DNA of 64,000 nt from Lysobacteraceae bacterium 2PB (lineage in GTDB: Bacteria > Pseudomonadota > Gammaproteobacteria > Xanthomonadales > Xanthomonadaceae), in NCBI GenBank assembly GCA_005502915.1, contig SCMT01000003.1, positions 1 to 64,000 of the forward strand, read 5' to 3'. A program made the translations under genes and the position numbers. The notes under the pieces were generated by a model. That model was not told the DNA's origin, did not search any database, and was given only the letters and a program-made list of their open reading frames with translations. The number at the start of each line of letters is the position of its first letter. Within the stretch, counting starts at the first letter, position 1. Below, in pieces: positions 45,187-54,582 of the stretch.

Positions 45187-45888
45187 TCAGCGCCCCCGGT
45201 AGTCGAGCGCCGACTGGCGCTTGCGCACGATCTGGTACGGCCGTGCGAGATAGCCCAGCGGCACCGACCAGACGTGCACCAGGCGCGTGAACGGCACGAT
45301 CAGGATCAGGGTCAGGCCGAGCGCGACATGCGCCTTGTAGATCCAGTGCGCGTCGGCGATGTATTCGGCCGCGCCCGGGCGGAAGGTCACGATGTGCTGC
45401 GCCCATTCCGCCAGCTTCACCATCTGCGAGCCGTCGAGGTGCTGCGCGGACACGGCGATCGAGCCCAGGCCGAGGATCAGCTGCGCATGGAGCAGAAGCA
45501 GCACCAGGGTATCGCGCGCGGTGCCGGTGGCGCGCACGCGCGGATTGAACAAGCGGCGCGCGAGCAGCACGGTCAGGCCGACGAAGCAGATCACCCCGAA
45601 CAGGCCGCCGGCGACGATCGCCACCATCTGCTTGGTGCCGCTGCTCATGATCGGCGCGTAGACCCAATGTGGCGTGAGCAGGCCGACGAAGTGGCCGGCG
45701 AGGATCGCAATGACGCCGACATGGAACCAGTTGCTGCCCAGGCGCATCCACTTGCCCGACAGCAGCTGGCTGGAGCCGGTGCGCCAGGTGTAGGCGGCAT
45801 GGTCGAAGCGCGCCCAGCAGCCGATGGCGAACACCGCCAGCGCGATGTAGGGATAGATCTGGAAGACGATGGTGTCGAGGATGTTCAT
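45187..45888 (-). CDS. narI: respiratory nitrate reductase gamma subunit
   Basis: A 233-residue cytochrome b membrane anchor that takes electrons from quinol and passes them to NarH. Five hydrophobic segments are visible. Likely heme ligands lie in NWFHVGVIAILAGHF and near the C-terminus in HWIYKAHVALG and RLVHVWS. The start at 45888 overlaps the narJ stop by 4 bases. Length equals the family norm. Confidence 0.95.
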   Translation of the reverse strand: MNILDTIVFQIYPYIALAVFAIGCWARFDHAAYTWRTGSSQLLSGKWMRLGSNWFHVGVIAILAGHFVGLLTPHWVYAPIMSSGTKQMVAIVAGGLFGVICFVGLTVLLARRLFNPRVRATGTARDTLVLLLLHAQLILGLGSIAVSAQHLDGSQMVKLAEWAQHIVTFRPGAAEYIADAHWIYKAHVALGLTLILIVPFTRLVHVWSVPLGYLARPYQIVRKRQSALDYRGR

Positions 45889-46619
45889 TGCAGTCCCCTG
45901 GATTCGAAACGCTGCGCGCCCGTGGGCAGGCGGGTGGCCGGGGCGCAGTCCTCGGACGGCGCTTCCGGTCCGAAACGGACGGCTTCTTCTTCCCAGACCC
46001 GGTCGATGGCCTCCGGCGTGTCGTCGCGCGACTCGGTGGCGACGCGCTGGCGCATCACGCTCAGGTCGACCTTGCCGTGCGCGATGACGACCAGGGTCTC
46101 GAACAGGGTGGCGTAGGGGCTTTCGCGTTCCAGCGCACGCGCGGCCAGCAGTTCGAGGATGTGGCCGACGTGCTTCAGCCAGTCGGCGATCTCCTCGTGC
46201 GGGCGGGTCGAGAGGTATTCCAGGACCAGCGGCAGATAGTCGGGCAGTTGGCGCACGCCGATCTCGAAACCGTTGCTGCGGTAGGTCTCGACCAGGTCGA
46301 CCATCGCCTGGCCCCGATCGCGCGACTCGCCGTGGATGTGCTCGAACAGCAGCAGGCTCATCGCCCGGCCACGATCGAACAGCGACAGCCAGCGCTCCTC
46401 CGCCTCCATGGGATCCAGTGCGAGCAGCGCATCGACGAAGCCGCTCAGCGCGACGCGCTGCCCCGGCGTGAGCAGCACCGGGTCGGCGGCGGCTTCGCGC
46501 AGTTCGTCGGCGAACGTCCAGAGCTCGGGGCGCGGGTAGTCCAGCAGGACCGAGACGAGTTTGAGCACCTTCATGCCGGATGCTGGCGTGGATGCGGAGA
46601 CGGGGGTGTGGGTGTTCAT
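45885..46619 (-). CDS. narJ: nitrate reductase assembly chaperone
   Basis: A 244-residue NarJ/TorD-family chaperone that holds NarG for molybdenum-cofactor insertion. LLDYPRPELW near residue 27, the SLFDRGRAMSLLLFEHIHGESRDRG block and DYLPLVLEYLS are NarJ hallmarks. Both ends overlap neighbours as ATGA (narH before it, narI after it), so expression is coupled. The C-terminal 40 residues are acidic and variable. Confidence 0.95.
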   Translation of the reverse strand: MNTHTPVSASTPASGMKVLKLVSVLLDYPRPELWTFADELREAAADPVLLTPGQRVALSGFVDALLALDPMEAEERWLSLFDRGRAMSLLLFEHIHGESRDRGQAMVDLVETYRSNGFEIGVRQLPDYLPLVLEYLSTRPHEEIADWLKHVGHILELLAARALERESPYATLFETLVVIAHGKVDLSVMRQRVATESRDDTPEAIDRVWEEEAVRFGPEAPSEDCAPATRLPTGAQRFESRGLQ

Positions 46620-48163
46620 GCCTGTTCCCTCTTCGAGGCCTGGCGGGCCGGCGGGACGTGGTAGGTCTGGGTGGAGCGACCGCCGAACAGGGCTTCGCCC
46701 TGGCTGGACGGCGAGCAGCCGTTGCCGAAGGTGAAGCCGCAGCCGCCGCGTTCGCCGAAGGCGTCGTTGGCGTACTCGCGATGCCCGCTGGGCACCACGA
46801 AGCGGTCTTCGTAGTCGGCGATGGCCAGGTAGCGGTACATCTCCTCGGCCTGGGAAACGCTGAGCCCCGCCTGCCTGAGCACCGCCGTGTCCTCGATGCC
46901 GTCGACATGCATCGCGCGGCGCCAGGCGCGCATCGCCAGCATGCGTTCCATCGCACGCACGACCGGTGCCTGGTCGCCCGCGGTGAGCAGGTTGGCGAGG
47001 TAGCGCACGGGGATGCGCAGCGAGCGAACGTCCGGGATTTCGCCGTTCATGTCGATGCGGCCCGCGTCGGCGGCCGACTGGATCGGCGAGAGCGGCGGCA
47101 CGTACCAGACCATCGGCAGGGTGCGATATTCCGGATGCAGCGGCAGCGCCAGCTTCCAGTCGATCGCCATCTTGTACACGGGTGAGGCCTTCGCCGCTTC
47201 GAGCCAGTTGTCCGGAATGCCTTCGGCGCGGGCGGCAGCGATGACCGTCGGATCGTACGGATCGAGGAAGATGTCCAGGTGCGCCTGGTACAGGTCCTGC
47301 TCGGACGGCACCGACGCGGCCTGCTCGATCCGGTCGGCGTCGTACAGCATCACGCCGAGGTAGCGGATGCGGCCGACGCAGGTTTCCGAGCAGACGGTCG
47401 GTTCGCCCATCTCGATGCGCGGGTAGCAGAAGATGCACTTCTCGGATTTGCCCGACTTCCAGTTGTAGTAGATCTTCTTGTACGGGCAGGCCGACACGCA
47501 CATGCGCCAGCCGCGGCACTTGTCCTGGTCGATCAGCACGATGCCGTCCTCCTCGCGTTTGTAGATCGCGCCGGATGGGCAGGACGCGACGCAGGCCGGA
47601 TTGAGGCAGTGCTCGCACAGGCGCGGCAGGTACATCATGAAGGTCTGTTCGAAGGCGCCGTAGATCTCCTTCTGCACGCCTTCGAAGTTGCTGTCCTTCG
47701 CCCGCTTGGCGAACTCGGTGCCGAGGATTTCCTCCCAGTTCGGACCCCAGTGGATCTTCTGCATGCGCTCGCCGGTGATCAGCGAGCGCGGTCGCGCAGT
47801 CGGCTGGTGCTGGCCGTCGGGCGCCTGGTGCAGGTGCTGGTAATCGAAATCGAAGGGTTCGTAGTAGTCGTCGATCTGCGGCAGGTCGGGGTTGGCGAAG
47901 ATCTTCGCCAGCATGCGCAGCCGGCCGCCGGCCTTGAGGGTCAGCTTGCCGTTGCCGCCGCGTACCCAGCCGCCGTTCCACTTGCGCTGGTTTTCCCATT
48001 CCTTCGGATAGCCGATGCCGGGCTTGGTCTCGACGTTGTTGAACCAGGCGTACTCGACGCCTTCGCGGGAGGTCCAGACGTTCTTGCAGGTGATCGAGCA
48101 GACGTGGCAGCCGATGCACTTGTCCAGGTTGAGGACCATCGCGATCTGTGCGCGGACTTTCAT
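46616..48163 (-). CDS. narH: respiratory nitrate reductase beta subunit
   Basis: A 515-residue iron-sulfur subunit. Cysteine groups CIGCHVCSITC, CEHCLNPACVASC, CRGWRMCVSAC and CIFCYPR..CSETC bind three 4Fe-4S and one 3Fe-4S cluster; the tryptophan in CRGW marks the 3Fe site. AGGAGG precedes the start by 8 bases. It overlaps narG upstream and narJ downstream. It carries electrons from NarI heme to NarG. Confidence 0.97.
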   Translation of the reverse strand: MKVRAQIAMVLNLDKCIGCHVCSITCKNVWTSREGVEYAWFNNVETKPGIGYPKEWENQRKWNGGWVRGGNGKLTLKAGGRLRMLAKIFANPDLPQIDDYYEPFDFDYQHLHQAPDGQHQPTARPRSLITGERMQKIHWGPNWEEILGTEFAKRAKDSNFEGVQKEIYGAFEQTFMMYLPRLCEHCLNPACVASCPSGAIYKREEDGIVLIDQDKCRGWRMCVSACPYKKIYYNWKSGKSEKCIFCYPRIEMGEPTVCSETCVGRIRYLGVMLYDADRIEQAASVPSEQDLYQAHLDIFLDPYDPTVIAAARAEGIPDNWLEAAKASPVYKMAIDWKLALPLHPEYRTLPMVWYVPPLSPIQSAADAGRIDMNGEIPDVRSLRIPVRYLANLLTAGDQAPVVRAMERMLAMRAWRRAMHVDGIEDTAVLRQAGLSVSQAEEMYRYLAIADYEDRFVVPSGHREYANDAFGERGGCGFTFGNGCSPSSQGEALFGGRSTQTYHVPPARQASKREQA

Positions 48164-51100
48164 CGTGCAGCCTCCTGTTCGGCGGTGTCGTGCCCGGCAG
48201 GGACAGGCTCGCCATCGAGCCAGTCGACCTTGTTCATCTTGCGCACGATCACGAACTCGTCGCGATTGGTGCCTGTGGTGCCGTAGTAGTTGAATCCGTA
48301 GCTGAGCTGCGCGTAGCCGCCGATCATGTGCGTGGGCTTGACCACCACGCGCGTGACCGAGTTGTGGATCCCGCCGCGCGTGCCGGTGATCTCCGACCCG
48401 GGCGTGTTGATGATGCGTTCCTGCGCGTGGTACATCATCGCCATGCCCGGCATCACGCGCTGGCTGACCACGGCGCGGGCCGAGATCGCGCCGTTGACGT
48501 TGAACAGTTCGATCCAGTCGTTGTCCTCGATGCCGGCGCTCTTCGCGTCGTCCTCCGACAGCCAGACGATCGGCCCGCCGCGCGACAGCGTCTGCATCAG
48601 CAGGTTGTCGCTGTAGGTGCTGTGGATGCCCCATTTCTGGTGCGGCGTGATCCAGTTCAGCACGATCTCCTTCTGTCCGTTCGGCTTCCTGCCGAGCATC
48701 GGCGCGATGGTCTTGGTATTGACCGGCGGGCGATAGCCCATGAAGCCCTCGCCGAAGGCGATCATCCACTCGTGGTCCTGGTAGAACTGCTGGCGGCCGG
48801 TGAGCGTGCGCCAGGGAATCAGTTCGTGGACGTTGGTGTAGCCGGCGTTGTAGCTGACGTGTTCGTCCTCCAGCCCGGACCAGACCGGCGAGGAAATGAT
48901 CTTGCGCGGCTGCGCCTGCACGTCGCGGAAGCGGATCGCCTCGTGTTCCTTGCCCTCGGCCAGATGGGTGTGGCTGCGGCCGGTGAAGCCGCCGAGCGAA
49001 GCCCAAGCCTTCACCGCGACATGGCCGTTGGTTTCCGGCGCGAGATGCAGGATCACTTCGGCCGCATCGATCGCGGTCTCGATCTTCGGCCGGCCGTGGC
49101 TCACGCCAGGCTCGGCGACGGTGCGGTTGAGCTCGCCGAGGAAATGCACCTCGTCCTTCGTGTCCCAGACCAGGCCCTTGCCCCAGTTGCCGAGCTTGTC
49201 CAGCAGCGGGCCCAGCGAGGTGAACTTGCGGTAGAGATTCGGGTAGTCGCGTTCGACCACGACCATGCTCGGCATGGTCTTGCCGGGGATGGGCTCGCAT
49301 TCGCCCTTCTTCCAGTCCTTCACCTCCGGCATCGCCAGTTCGCCGGGGCTGTCGTGCAGGGTCGGCACCAGCACCAGGTCCTTCTCGACGCCGAGCACGC
49401 CCGGCGCGAGCGCGCTCACCGTGCGTGCGATGCCCTTGAAGATGTCCCAGTCGCTGCGCGCTTCCCAGGCCGGATCCACCGCCTTGGACAGCGGATGGAT
49501 GAAGGGATGCATGTCGGAGGTATTGAGATCGTTCTTCTCGTACCAGGTCGCGGTCGGCAGCACGATGTCCGAGTACAGCGCGGTGGTGCACATCCGGAAG
49601 TCGAGCGTGACCAGCAGGTCGAGCTTGCCTTCGGGCGCTTCGTCGCGCCACGTGATTTCCTCCGGCTTGGCCGCGCCGCGTTCGCCCAGGTCCTTGCCCT
49701 GCAGGCCGTGGCGGGTGCCGAGCATGTGCCGCAGCATGTACTCGTGGCCCTTGCCGGAGCTGCCGAGCAGGTTCGAGCGCCAGATGAACAGATTCCGCGG
49801 GAAGTTCTGCGGCGCGTCGGGATCGGCGAAGGCGAAGTCCAGCGCGCCGGACTTGAACTGGCGGACTGCGTACTGCACCGGGTCGATGCCTTCGCGCTCG
49901 GCGGCCCTGACCACCGACATCGGATTGACGTTGAGCTGCGGCGCCGACGGCAGCCAGCCCATGCGCACCGCGCGCAGGTTGAAGTCGGCGAGGCTGCCGC
50001 GGTACTTCGCCGGATCCGCGAGCGGGCTGAGGATTTCCTCGACGCCCAGTTTCTCGTAGCGCCACTGGTCGGAATTGAAGTACCAGAAACTGGTGCCGTT
50101 CATCTGGCGCGGCGGGCGGCTCCAGTCGAGCGCGAAGGCCAGCGGCAGCCAGCCCGACTGCGGGCGCAGCTTCTCCTGGCCGACGTAGTGCGCCCAGCCG
50201 CCGCCGCTCTGGCCGACGCAGCCGCACATCACGAGCATGTTGATCAGCCCGCGATAGTTCATGTCGTTGTGGTACCAGTGGTTCATCGCGGCGCCGACGA
50301 TGATCATGCTCCGGCCGCGGGTCTTGTCGGCGGTGCGCGCGAACTCGCGGGCGATCGAGATCACCTCCGCGCGCGGCACGCCGGTGATGCGTTCCTGCCA
50401 GGCGGGCGTGCCGGGCACGTCGGCGTCGTCGTAGTCCGCGGCGACGTGGCGTCCGCCGAAACCGCGATCCACGCCGTACTGCGCCAGCTGCAGGTCGTAG
50501 ACGGTCGCGACCAGGCACTCGCTGCCGTCGGCGAGGGCGATGCGGCGGACCGGGATGTTGCGTTCCAGGATGTCCTCGACCTTCGCGCTCGCCCACTTCT
50601 CGTGTTCGATGCCGCCGAAGTAGGGATAGCTGACCGACTCGATCGCATCGTGCGCGTCCTTCAGGCTCAGCAGCAGCCGCGTCTCGCGGCCGGCGCTGTC
50701 GCTTTCCTCGATGTTCCACTTGCCCTGTTCGCCCCAGCGGAAGCCGATCGAGCCCTTGGGCACGACGAGGTCGCCGCTGTTGCCGTCGAAGGCGAGGGTC
50801 TTCCACTCGGGATTGTTGTGCTCGCCGGCGCCGCCGAGGTCGCTGGCGCGCAGGTAGCGACCCGGGACGAGGCGGCCGTCGTCGCGGCGGTCCAGGCGCA
50901 CCAGCATCGGCATGTCCGAATACTGGCGGCAGTAGTCCGTGAAGTACTGCGACGGCTTCTCGACGTGGAACTCGCGCAGGATCACATGGCCGAAGGCGAA
51001 GGCCAGCGCGGCGTCGGTGCCCTGCTTGGGATGCAGCCACTGGTCGCACAGCTTGGCCACTTCCGCGTAGTCGGGCGTGATCGCGACGGTGCGCGTGCCG

Positions 51101-51918
51101 TTGTAGCGGGCTTCGGTGAGGAAGTGCGCATCGGGCGTCCGCGTCTGCGGAACGTTCGATCCCCAGCAGAGGATGTACTTGCTGTTGTACCAGTCCGCCG
51201 ATTCCGGCACGTCGGTCTGTTCGCCCCAGACCTGCGGGCTGGCCGGCGGCAGGTCGCAGTACCAGTCGTAGAAGCTCAGGCAGGCGCCGCCGAGCAGCGA
51301 CAGGTAGCGCGCGCCGGCGGCGTAGCTGACCATCGACATCGCCGGGATCGGCGAGAAGCCGATCACGCGGTCCGGCCCGTACTGCTTGACCGTGTAGAGG
51401 TTGGAGGCGGCGATGATCTCGTTCGCTTCGTCCCAGGCCAGGCGCACGAAGCCGCCCATGCCGCGCCGGCTCTTGTAGCTCTTCGCCTTGGCGCTGTCCT
51501 CGACGATGCTGGCCCAGGCATCGACGGGCGCCTTGTCCTTGCGCGCCTCGCGCCACAGCCTGAGCAGGGTGCCGCGGATCAGCGGGTACTTCACCCGGTT
51601 GGCGCTGTACAGGTACCAGGAGTAGCTGGCGCCGCGCGGGCAGCCGCGCGGCTCGTGGTTGGGCAGGTCGGGGCGGGTGCGCGGGTAGTCGGTCTGCTGG
51701 GTTTCCCAGGTAACCAGGCCGTTCTTGACGTAGACCTTCCAGCTGCACGATCCGGTGCAGTTCACGCCGTGGGTCGAGCGCACGATCTTGTCGTACTGCC
51801 ATCGCTGGCGGTAGCCATCCTCCCAGCTGCGGTCGTCGCTGCGGGTCGCGCCGTGGCCGTCCGAGAACGGTTCGGGCGCGGGCTTGAGGAAGTTCAGCCG
51901 GTCGAGGAAATGGCTCAT
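48160..51918 (-). CDS. narG: respiratory nitrate reductase alpha subunit
   Basis: A 1252-residue molybdoenzyme that reduces nitrate to nitrite on the cytoplasmic side. The FS0 cluster ligands are H50, C54 and C58 (HGVNCTGSC). The region ILCWGSNVPQTRTPDAHF carries the Asp ligand zone of molybdenum, and MGGFVRLAWDEANEIIAA and MNHWYHNDMNYRG are typical. The ATG at 51918 begins SHFLDRLNFLK, the usual NarG N-terminus; the frame is open further upstream but is not needed. It is coupled to narH by an ATGA overlap. Confidence 0.97.
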   Translation of the reverse strand: MSHFLDRLNFLKPAPEPFSDGHGATRSDDRSWEDGYRQRWQYDKIVRSTHGVNCTGSCSWKVYVKNGLVTWETQQTDYPRTRPDLPNHEPRGCPRGASYSWYLYSANRVKYPLIRGTLLRLWREARKDKAPVDAWASIVEDSAKAKSYKSRRGMGGFVRLAWDEANEIIAASNLYTVKQYGPDRVIGFSPIPAMSMVSYAAGARYLSLLGGACLSFYDWYCDLPPASPQVWGEQTDVPESADWYNSKYILCWGSNVPQTRTPDAHFLTEARYNGTRTVAITPDYAEVAKLCDQWLHPKQGTDAALAFAFGHVILREFHVEKPSQYFTDYCRQYSDMPMLVRLDRRDDGRLVPGRYLRASDLGGAGEHNNPEWKTLAFDGNSGDLVVPKGSIGFRWGEQGKWNIEESDSAGRETRLLLSLKDAHDAIESVSYPYFGGIEHEKWASAKVEDILERNIPVRRIALADGSECLVATVYDLQLAQYGVDRGFGGRHVAADYDDADVPGTPAWQERITGVPRAEVISIAREFARTADKTRGRSMIIVGAAMNHWYHNDMNYRGLINMLVMCGCVGQSGGGWAHYVGQEKLRPQSGWLPLAFALDWSRPPRQMNGTSFWYFNSDQWRYEKLGVEEILSPLADPAKYRGSLADFNLRAVRMGWLPSAPQLNVNPMSVVRAAEREGIDPVQYAVRQFKSGALDFAFADPDAPQNFPRNLFIWRSNLLGSSGKGHEYMLRHMLGTRHGLQGKDLGERGAAKPEEITWRDEAPEGKLDLLVTLDFRMCTTALYSDIVLPTATWYEKNDLNTSDMHPFIHPLSKAVDPAWEARSDWDIFKGIARTVSALAPGVLGVEKDLVLVPTLHDSPGELAMPEVKDWKKGECEPIPGKTMPSMVVVERDYPNLYRKFTSLGPLLDKLGNWGKGLVWDTKDEVHFLGELNRTVAEPGVSHGRPKIETAIDAAEVILHLAPETNGHVAVKAWASLGGFTGRSHTHLAEGKEHEAIRFRDVQAQPRKIISSPVWSGLEDEHVSYNAGYTNVHELIPWRTLTGRQQFYQDHEWMIAFGEGFMGYRPPVNTKTIAPMLGRKPNGQKEIVLNWITPHQKWGIHSTYSDNLLMQTLSRGGPIVWLSEDDAKSAGIEDNDWIELFNVNGAISARAVVSQRVMPGMAMMYHAQERIINTPGSEITGTRGGIHNSVTRVVVKPTHMIGGYAQLSYGFNYYGTTGTNRDEFVIVRKMNKVDWLDGEPVPAGHDTAEQEAAR

Positions 51919-52009
51919 GTCGGATCTCTCGTGATGCGTCGTGGCTGCGGACGGTGTGGTGGCGACGTGGCGTTGCGAGGCGCGGCAGTGGCGCTGGGCA
52001 TGCGATGCT

Positions 52010-53446
52010 TCAGCAGGGGTATTCGGCGCCCTTGCGGAAGTAGCACCACCAGGTGATCGCAAGGCACGACACGTAGAAGGCGATGAAGATGTACAGCGCT
52101 GCGTGCGGACCGCCGGTCATCGCGATCGAGGTGCCGTAGCTCTTGGGGATGAAGAAGCCGCCGTAGGCGCCGATCGCCGAGGAGAAACCGATCACCGCCG
52201 CGGATTCGATGCCGGCGCGGCGCTGCGATGCGGCGCGCGCATCGGCGTCAGCGGAGGCCGGCAGCAGTCGCTCGTGCAGCGTGCGGAAGATCACCGGGAT
52301 CATGCGGAAGGTGCTGGCGTTGCCGATGCCCGAGAGCACGAACAGCAGCAGGAACATCGCGAGGAAGCCGTTGAAGTTGCCGGCCTTGCCGTCGCCGGGG
52401 AGGAACTGCATCACCCCGAACACGCCGGCGGCCATCAGCACGAAGACCCAGAAGGTCAGCACCGCGCCGCCGGTCCGGTCGGACAGCCAGCCGCCGAGCG
52501 GCCGGGCGAGCGCGCCGACCAGCGGGCCGAGGAAGGCGAAGGCCAGCGGATTGACCTCCGGGAACTGGGTCTTGATCAGCATCGGGAAGCCGGCCGAGTA
52601 GCCGATGAAGCTGCCGAACGTGCCCACGTACAGCCAGCACATCAGCCAGTTGTGACGCCGTGTGAAGATCACCGACTGCTCGGCGAAGCTCGATCGCGCG
52701 GTCGTCAGGTCGTTCATGCCGAACCATGCGGCGAAGGTGCAGACCAGCAGGAACGGCAGCCAGATGAAGCCGGCGTTCTGCAGGTAGAGCTGCTTGCCGT
52801 CGGCCGCGGCCTGCGGCGTGCCCGCGATCGCGCCGAACACACCGGCCGAAATCACCAGGGGAATGATGAACTGCGTCGCCGATACGCCGAGATTGCCGAG
52901 GCCGGCGTTCATGCCGAGCGCGTAGCCCTGCTTCGATTTCGGGAAGAAGAACGAGATGTTCGACATCGACGATGCGAAGTTGCCGCCGCCGAGGCCGGCG
53001 AGCGCCGCGATCGCGACGAAGTGCCAGTACGGGGTGCCGGTGTCCTGCACGGCGATGCCCAGCCACACGGCGGGAATCATCAGCGATGCGGTGGACAGGG
53101 CGGTGAAGCGTCGACCGCCGACGATCGGCACCAGGAAGCTGTAGAAGATGCGCAGCGTCGCGCCGGACAGACCGGGCAGGGCGGCGAGCCAGAATAACTG
53201 GTCGTCGCTGAAGGTGAAACCGACATCCTTGAGCTTGACCGTCACCGCCGAGAACATCATCCACACGGCGAAGGCGAGCAGCAGCGCGGGAATCGAGATC
53301 CAGAGGTTGCGGCGGGCGATGCGCTGCCCGGAGGCGGCCCAGAACGCAGGATCCTCGACGTTCCAGTGGTGGAGGGTGCGGGAAGGCGTGCTCCCCGGCT
53401 CGTCGCCGCGCGGCGTGCGCGGGAGCGTGGTCGTCTGAAGGCTCAT
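52010..53446 (-). CDS. narK: nitrate/nitrite transporter, E. coli NarK (type II) branch
   Basis: A 478-residue major facilitator. AALPGLSGATLRIFYSFLVP, FVAIAALAGLGGGNFASSMSN and ISFFFPKSKQGYALGMNAGLGN match E. coli NarK closely, including the two nitrate signatures and their arginines. It probably exchanges nitrate for nitrite. AAGGGGAA precedes the ATG at 53446. It is first in the nar run, 91 bases before narG, and a TTGAC-N4-GTCAA box lies 80 bases upstream. Confidence 0.93.
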   Translation of the reverse strand: MSLQTTTLPRTPRGDEPGSTPSRTLHHWNVEDPAFWAASGQRIARRNLWISIPALLLAFAVWMMFSAVTVKLKDVGFTFSDDQLFWLAALPGLSGATLRIFYSFLVPIVGGRRFTALSTASLMIPAVWLGIAVQDTGTPYWHFVAIAALAGLGGGNFASSMSNISFFFPKSKQGYALGMNAGLGNLGVSATQFIIPLVISAGVFGAIAGTPQAAADGKQLYLQNAGFIWLPFLLVCTFAAWFGMNDLTTARSSFAEQSVIFTRRHNWLMCWLYVGTFGSFIGYSAGFPMLIKTQFPEVNPLAFAFLGPLVGALARPLGGWLSDRTGGAVLTFWVFVLMAAGVFGVMQFLPGDGKAGNFNGFLAMFLLLFVLSGIGNASTFRMIPVIFRTLHERLLPASADADARAASQRRAGIESAAVIGFSSAIGAYGGFFIPKSYGTSIAMTGGPHAALYIFIAFYVSCLAITWWCYFRKGAEYPC

Positions 53447-53525
53447 GTTGCATTCCCCTTTGCGGGATCCGGCGGCGTGCGTGCCGGCTTGGACGACAGT
53501 CTTCCCTTGGTAACGCCGGATCGCC

Positions 53526-53539
53526 TTGACCTCGGTCAA
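53526..53539. promoter_or_regulatory. FNR/ANR box upstream of narK
   Basis: TTGACCTCGGTCAA is a perfect palindrome of the form TTGAC-N4-GTCAA, one base per half-site from the FNR consensus TTGAT-N4-ATCAA. It lies about 80 bases before the narK start codon and contains the stop codon of the preceding 121-residue gene. The bases after it (CCGGA) are shared with the box at 58321. Confidence 0.65.
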
Positions 53540-53901
53540 CCGGATTCCAGTTGTCCGATGCTGCGCTGCACACCGCGGCGATGGCTGTCGCGCACGTCGA
53601 TCTCCACCGTGACACGCAGCGGCTCGGCGCCGATGTCGGCCCAGTCGAAATCCAGGCCATCGCGGCGCGGCCGCGCGCTGGCGAACGCTTCGAACGCGAC
53701 GCGCGGCAGTCGCACGCACAGCACGCCGGCATCCGCGAGCAGGTTCGGTGTCGCGATGTCGTGCAGCTGCAGTCGCCAGCGCAGCAGCGTCTGCGGCGAC
53801 AGCGCCGTCCTGGTGTCCACGTTCGCGCCGCCGAGCAGGAGTGCCAGTTCGTCTTCGCCGATGCGCAGGCGCAAGGACTGGCCGTCGAGCTGGATCTTCA
53901 T
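53536..53901 (-). CDS. small protein of unknown function in the moa operon
   Basis: A 121-residue protein beginning KIQLDGQSLRLRIGEDELALLL and containing VLCVRLPRVAFEAF and VTVEIDVRDSHRRG; mostly short beta strands, without signal peptide or membrane segment. I do not recognise a characterised family. Its start overlaps the moaE stop as ATGA, so it is coupled to molybdenum-cofactor synthesis, and it is the last gene before narK. A role in cofactor delivery to NarG is a guess from position only. Confidence 0.75.
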   Translation of the reverse strand: MKIQLDGQSLRLRIGEDELALLLGGANVDTRTALSPQTLLRWRLQLHDIATPNLLADAGVLCVRLPRVAFEAFASARPRRDGLDFDWADIGAEPLRVTVEIDVRDSHRRGVQRSIGQLESG

Positions 53902-54581
53902 GGATGGCCTCCCGTGTGTCCGAGGCCGCAGCCGCAGCAGTCCGAAGTGCCCCGGGTCGTCGCGATGACCGGCGTGGCGATTGGTGCGGGTTCGATGCAC
54001 AGGGCGCAGCCCTCGCTCCACTCGCTGCTGCCGTCGACGTAGTGCTCCTGCTTCCAGATCGGTGCCTCGTGCTTCACCGCCTCGATCACCTCGCGGCAGC
54101 CGCGGAAGGCCGCGTCGCGATGCGGTGTGGCGAAGGCGACGACCACCGCCACGTCGCCGACCTTCAACCGACCCTTCGCGTGCGCGACGTAGGCCCTGGC
54201 GGCCGGGCCGAAGCGCGCGATCGCGCCCTCGGCGCTGCGCCGGAAGATGTTCAGGGCCAGCGGATCGAACATGTCGTAGTGGATGCCGGTGACCTCGCGC
54301 CCCTGGTTGGCGGCGCGCACGCGGCCGACGAACAGGTCGATGCCGCCGAAGGCATCGTCCGAGACGAAGTCCAGCGCGGCGATCGGATCGGGCTGGCCGT
54401 CGCTGGCATCGACGACTTCGACGTGAACCGCATCGACGTGAACCGCATCGACGTGAACCGCATCGACGTGAACCGCATCGACGTGAACCGCATCGACGTG
54501 AACCGCATCGACGTGAACGGCATCGATGCGGATGTCCGCATCCGTCGATGCCTCGGGCGAGGCTTGCGCGTGGATCGTCAT
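53898..54581 (-). CDS. moaE: molybdopterin synthase large subunit with repeat extension
   Basis: A 227-residue MoaE, about 75 residues longer than usual. The core is standard: GIDLFVGRVRAANQGREVTG, YDMFDPLA, GRLKVGDVAVVVAFATPHRDAAF and the catalytic-lysine motif EAPIWKQEHYVDGS. Before it lie seven tandem AVHV(D/E) pentapeptides; after it is a Cys-rich tail (DCCGCGLGHTGGH). It inserts the dithiolene sulfurs into precursor Z together with MoaD, whose gene ends 1 base upstream. The extensions are unusual; whether the repeat is translated depends on the ATG at 54581 being the start. Confidence 0.9.
   Translation of the reverse strand: MTIHAQASPEASTDADIRIDAVHVDAVHVDAVHVDAVHVDAVHVDAVHVDAVHVEVVDASDGQPDPIAALDFVSDDAFGGIDLFVGRVRAANQGREVTGIHYDMFDPLALNIFRRSAEGAIARFGPAARAYVAHAKGRLKVGDVAVVVAFATPHRDAAFRGCREVIEAVKHEAPIWKQEHYVDGSSEWSEGCALCIEPAPIATPVIATTRGTSDCCGCGLGHTGGHP
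54421..54525. repeat. seven 15-bp tandem repeats inside moaE
   Basis: Six perfect copies of ACGTGAACCGCATCG and a seventh with one change (C to G) run without interruption. The unit is a multiple of three and encodes AVHVD on the moaE strand. Near-perfect identity points to recent expansion. Confidence 0.95.
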
Positions 54582-54582
54582 G

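Noticed and set aside
48148-52056. Very long open frame of about 1300 codons on the plus strand opposite narG
   Set aside because: It is the antisense shadow of narG in GC-rich DNA: the composition is Arg/Ala/Val/His-rich without domain motifs, whereas the minus strand encodes a complete, motif-perfect NarG.
54421-54525. Possible CRISPR-like array
   Set aside because: The 15-base units are directly adjacent with no spacers and keep the moaE reading frame, so this is a coding tandem repeat.
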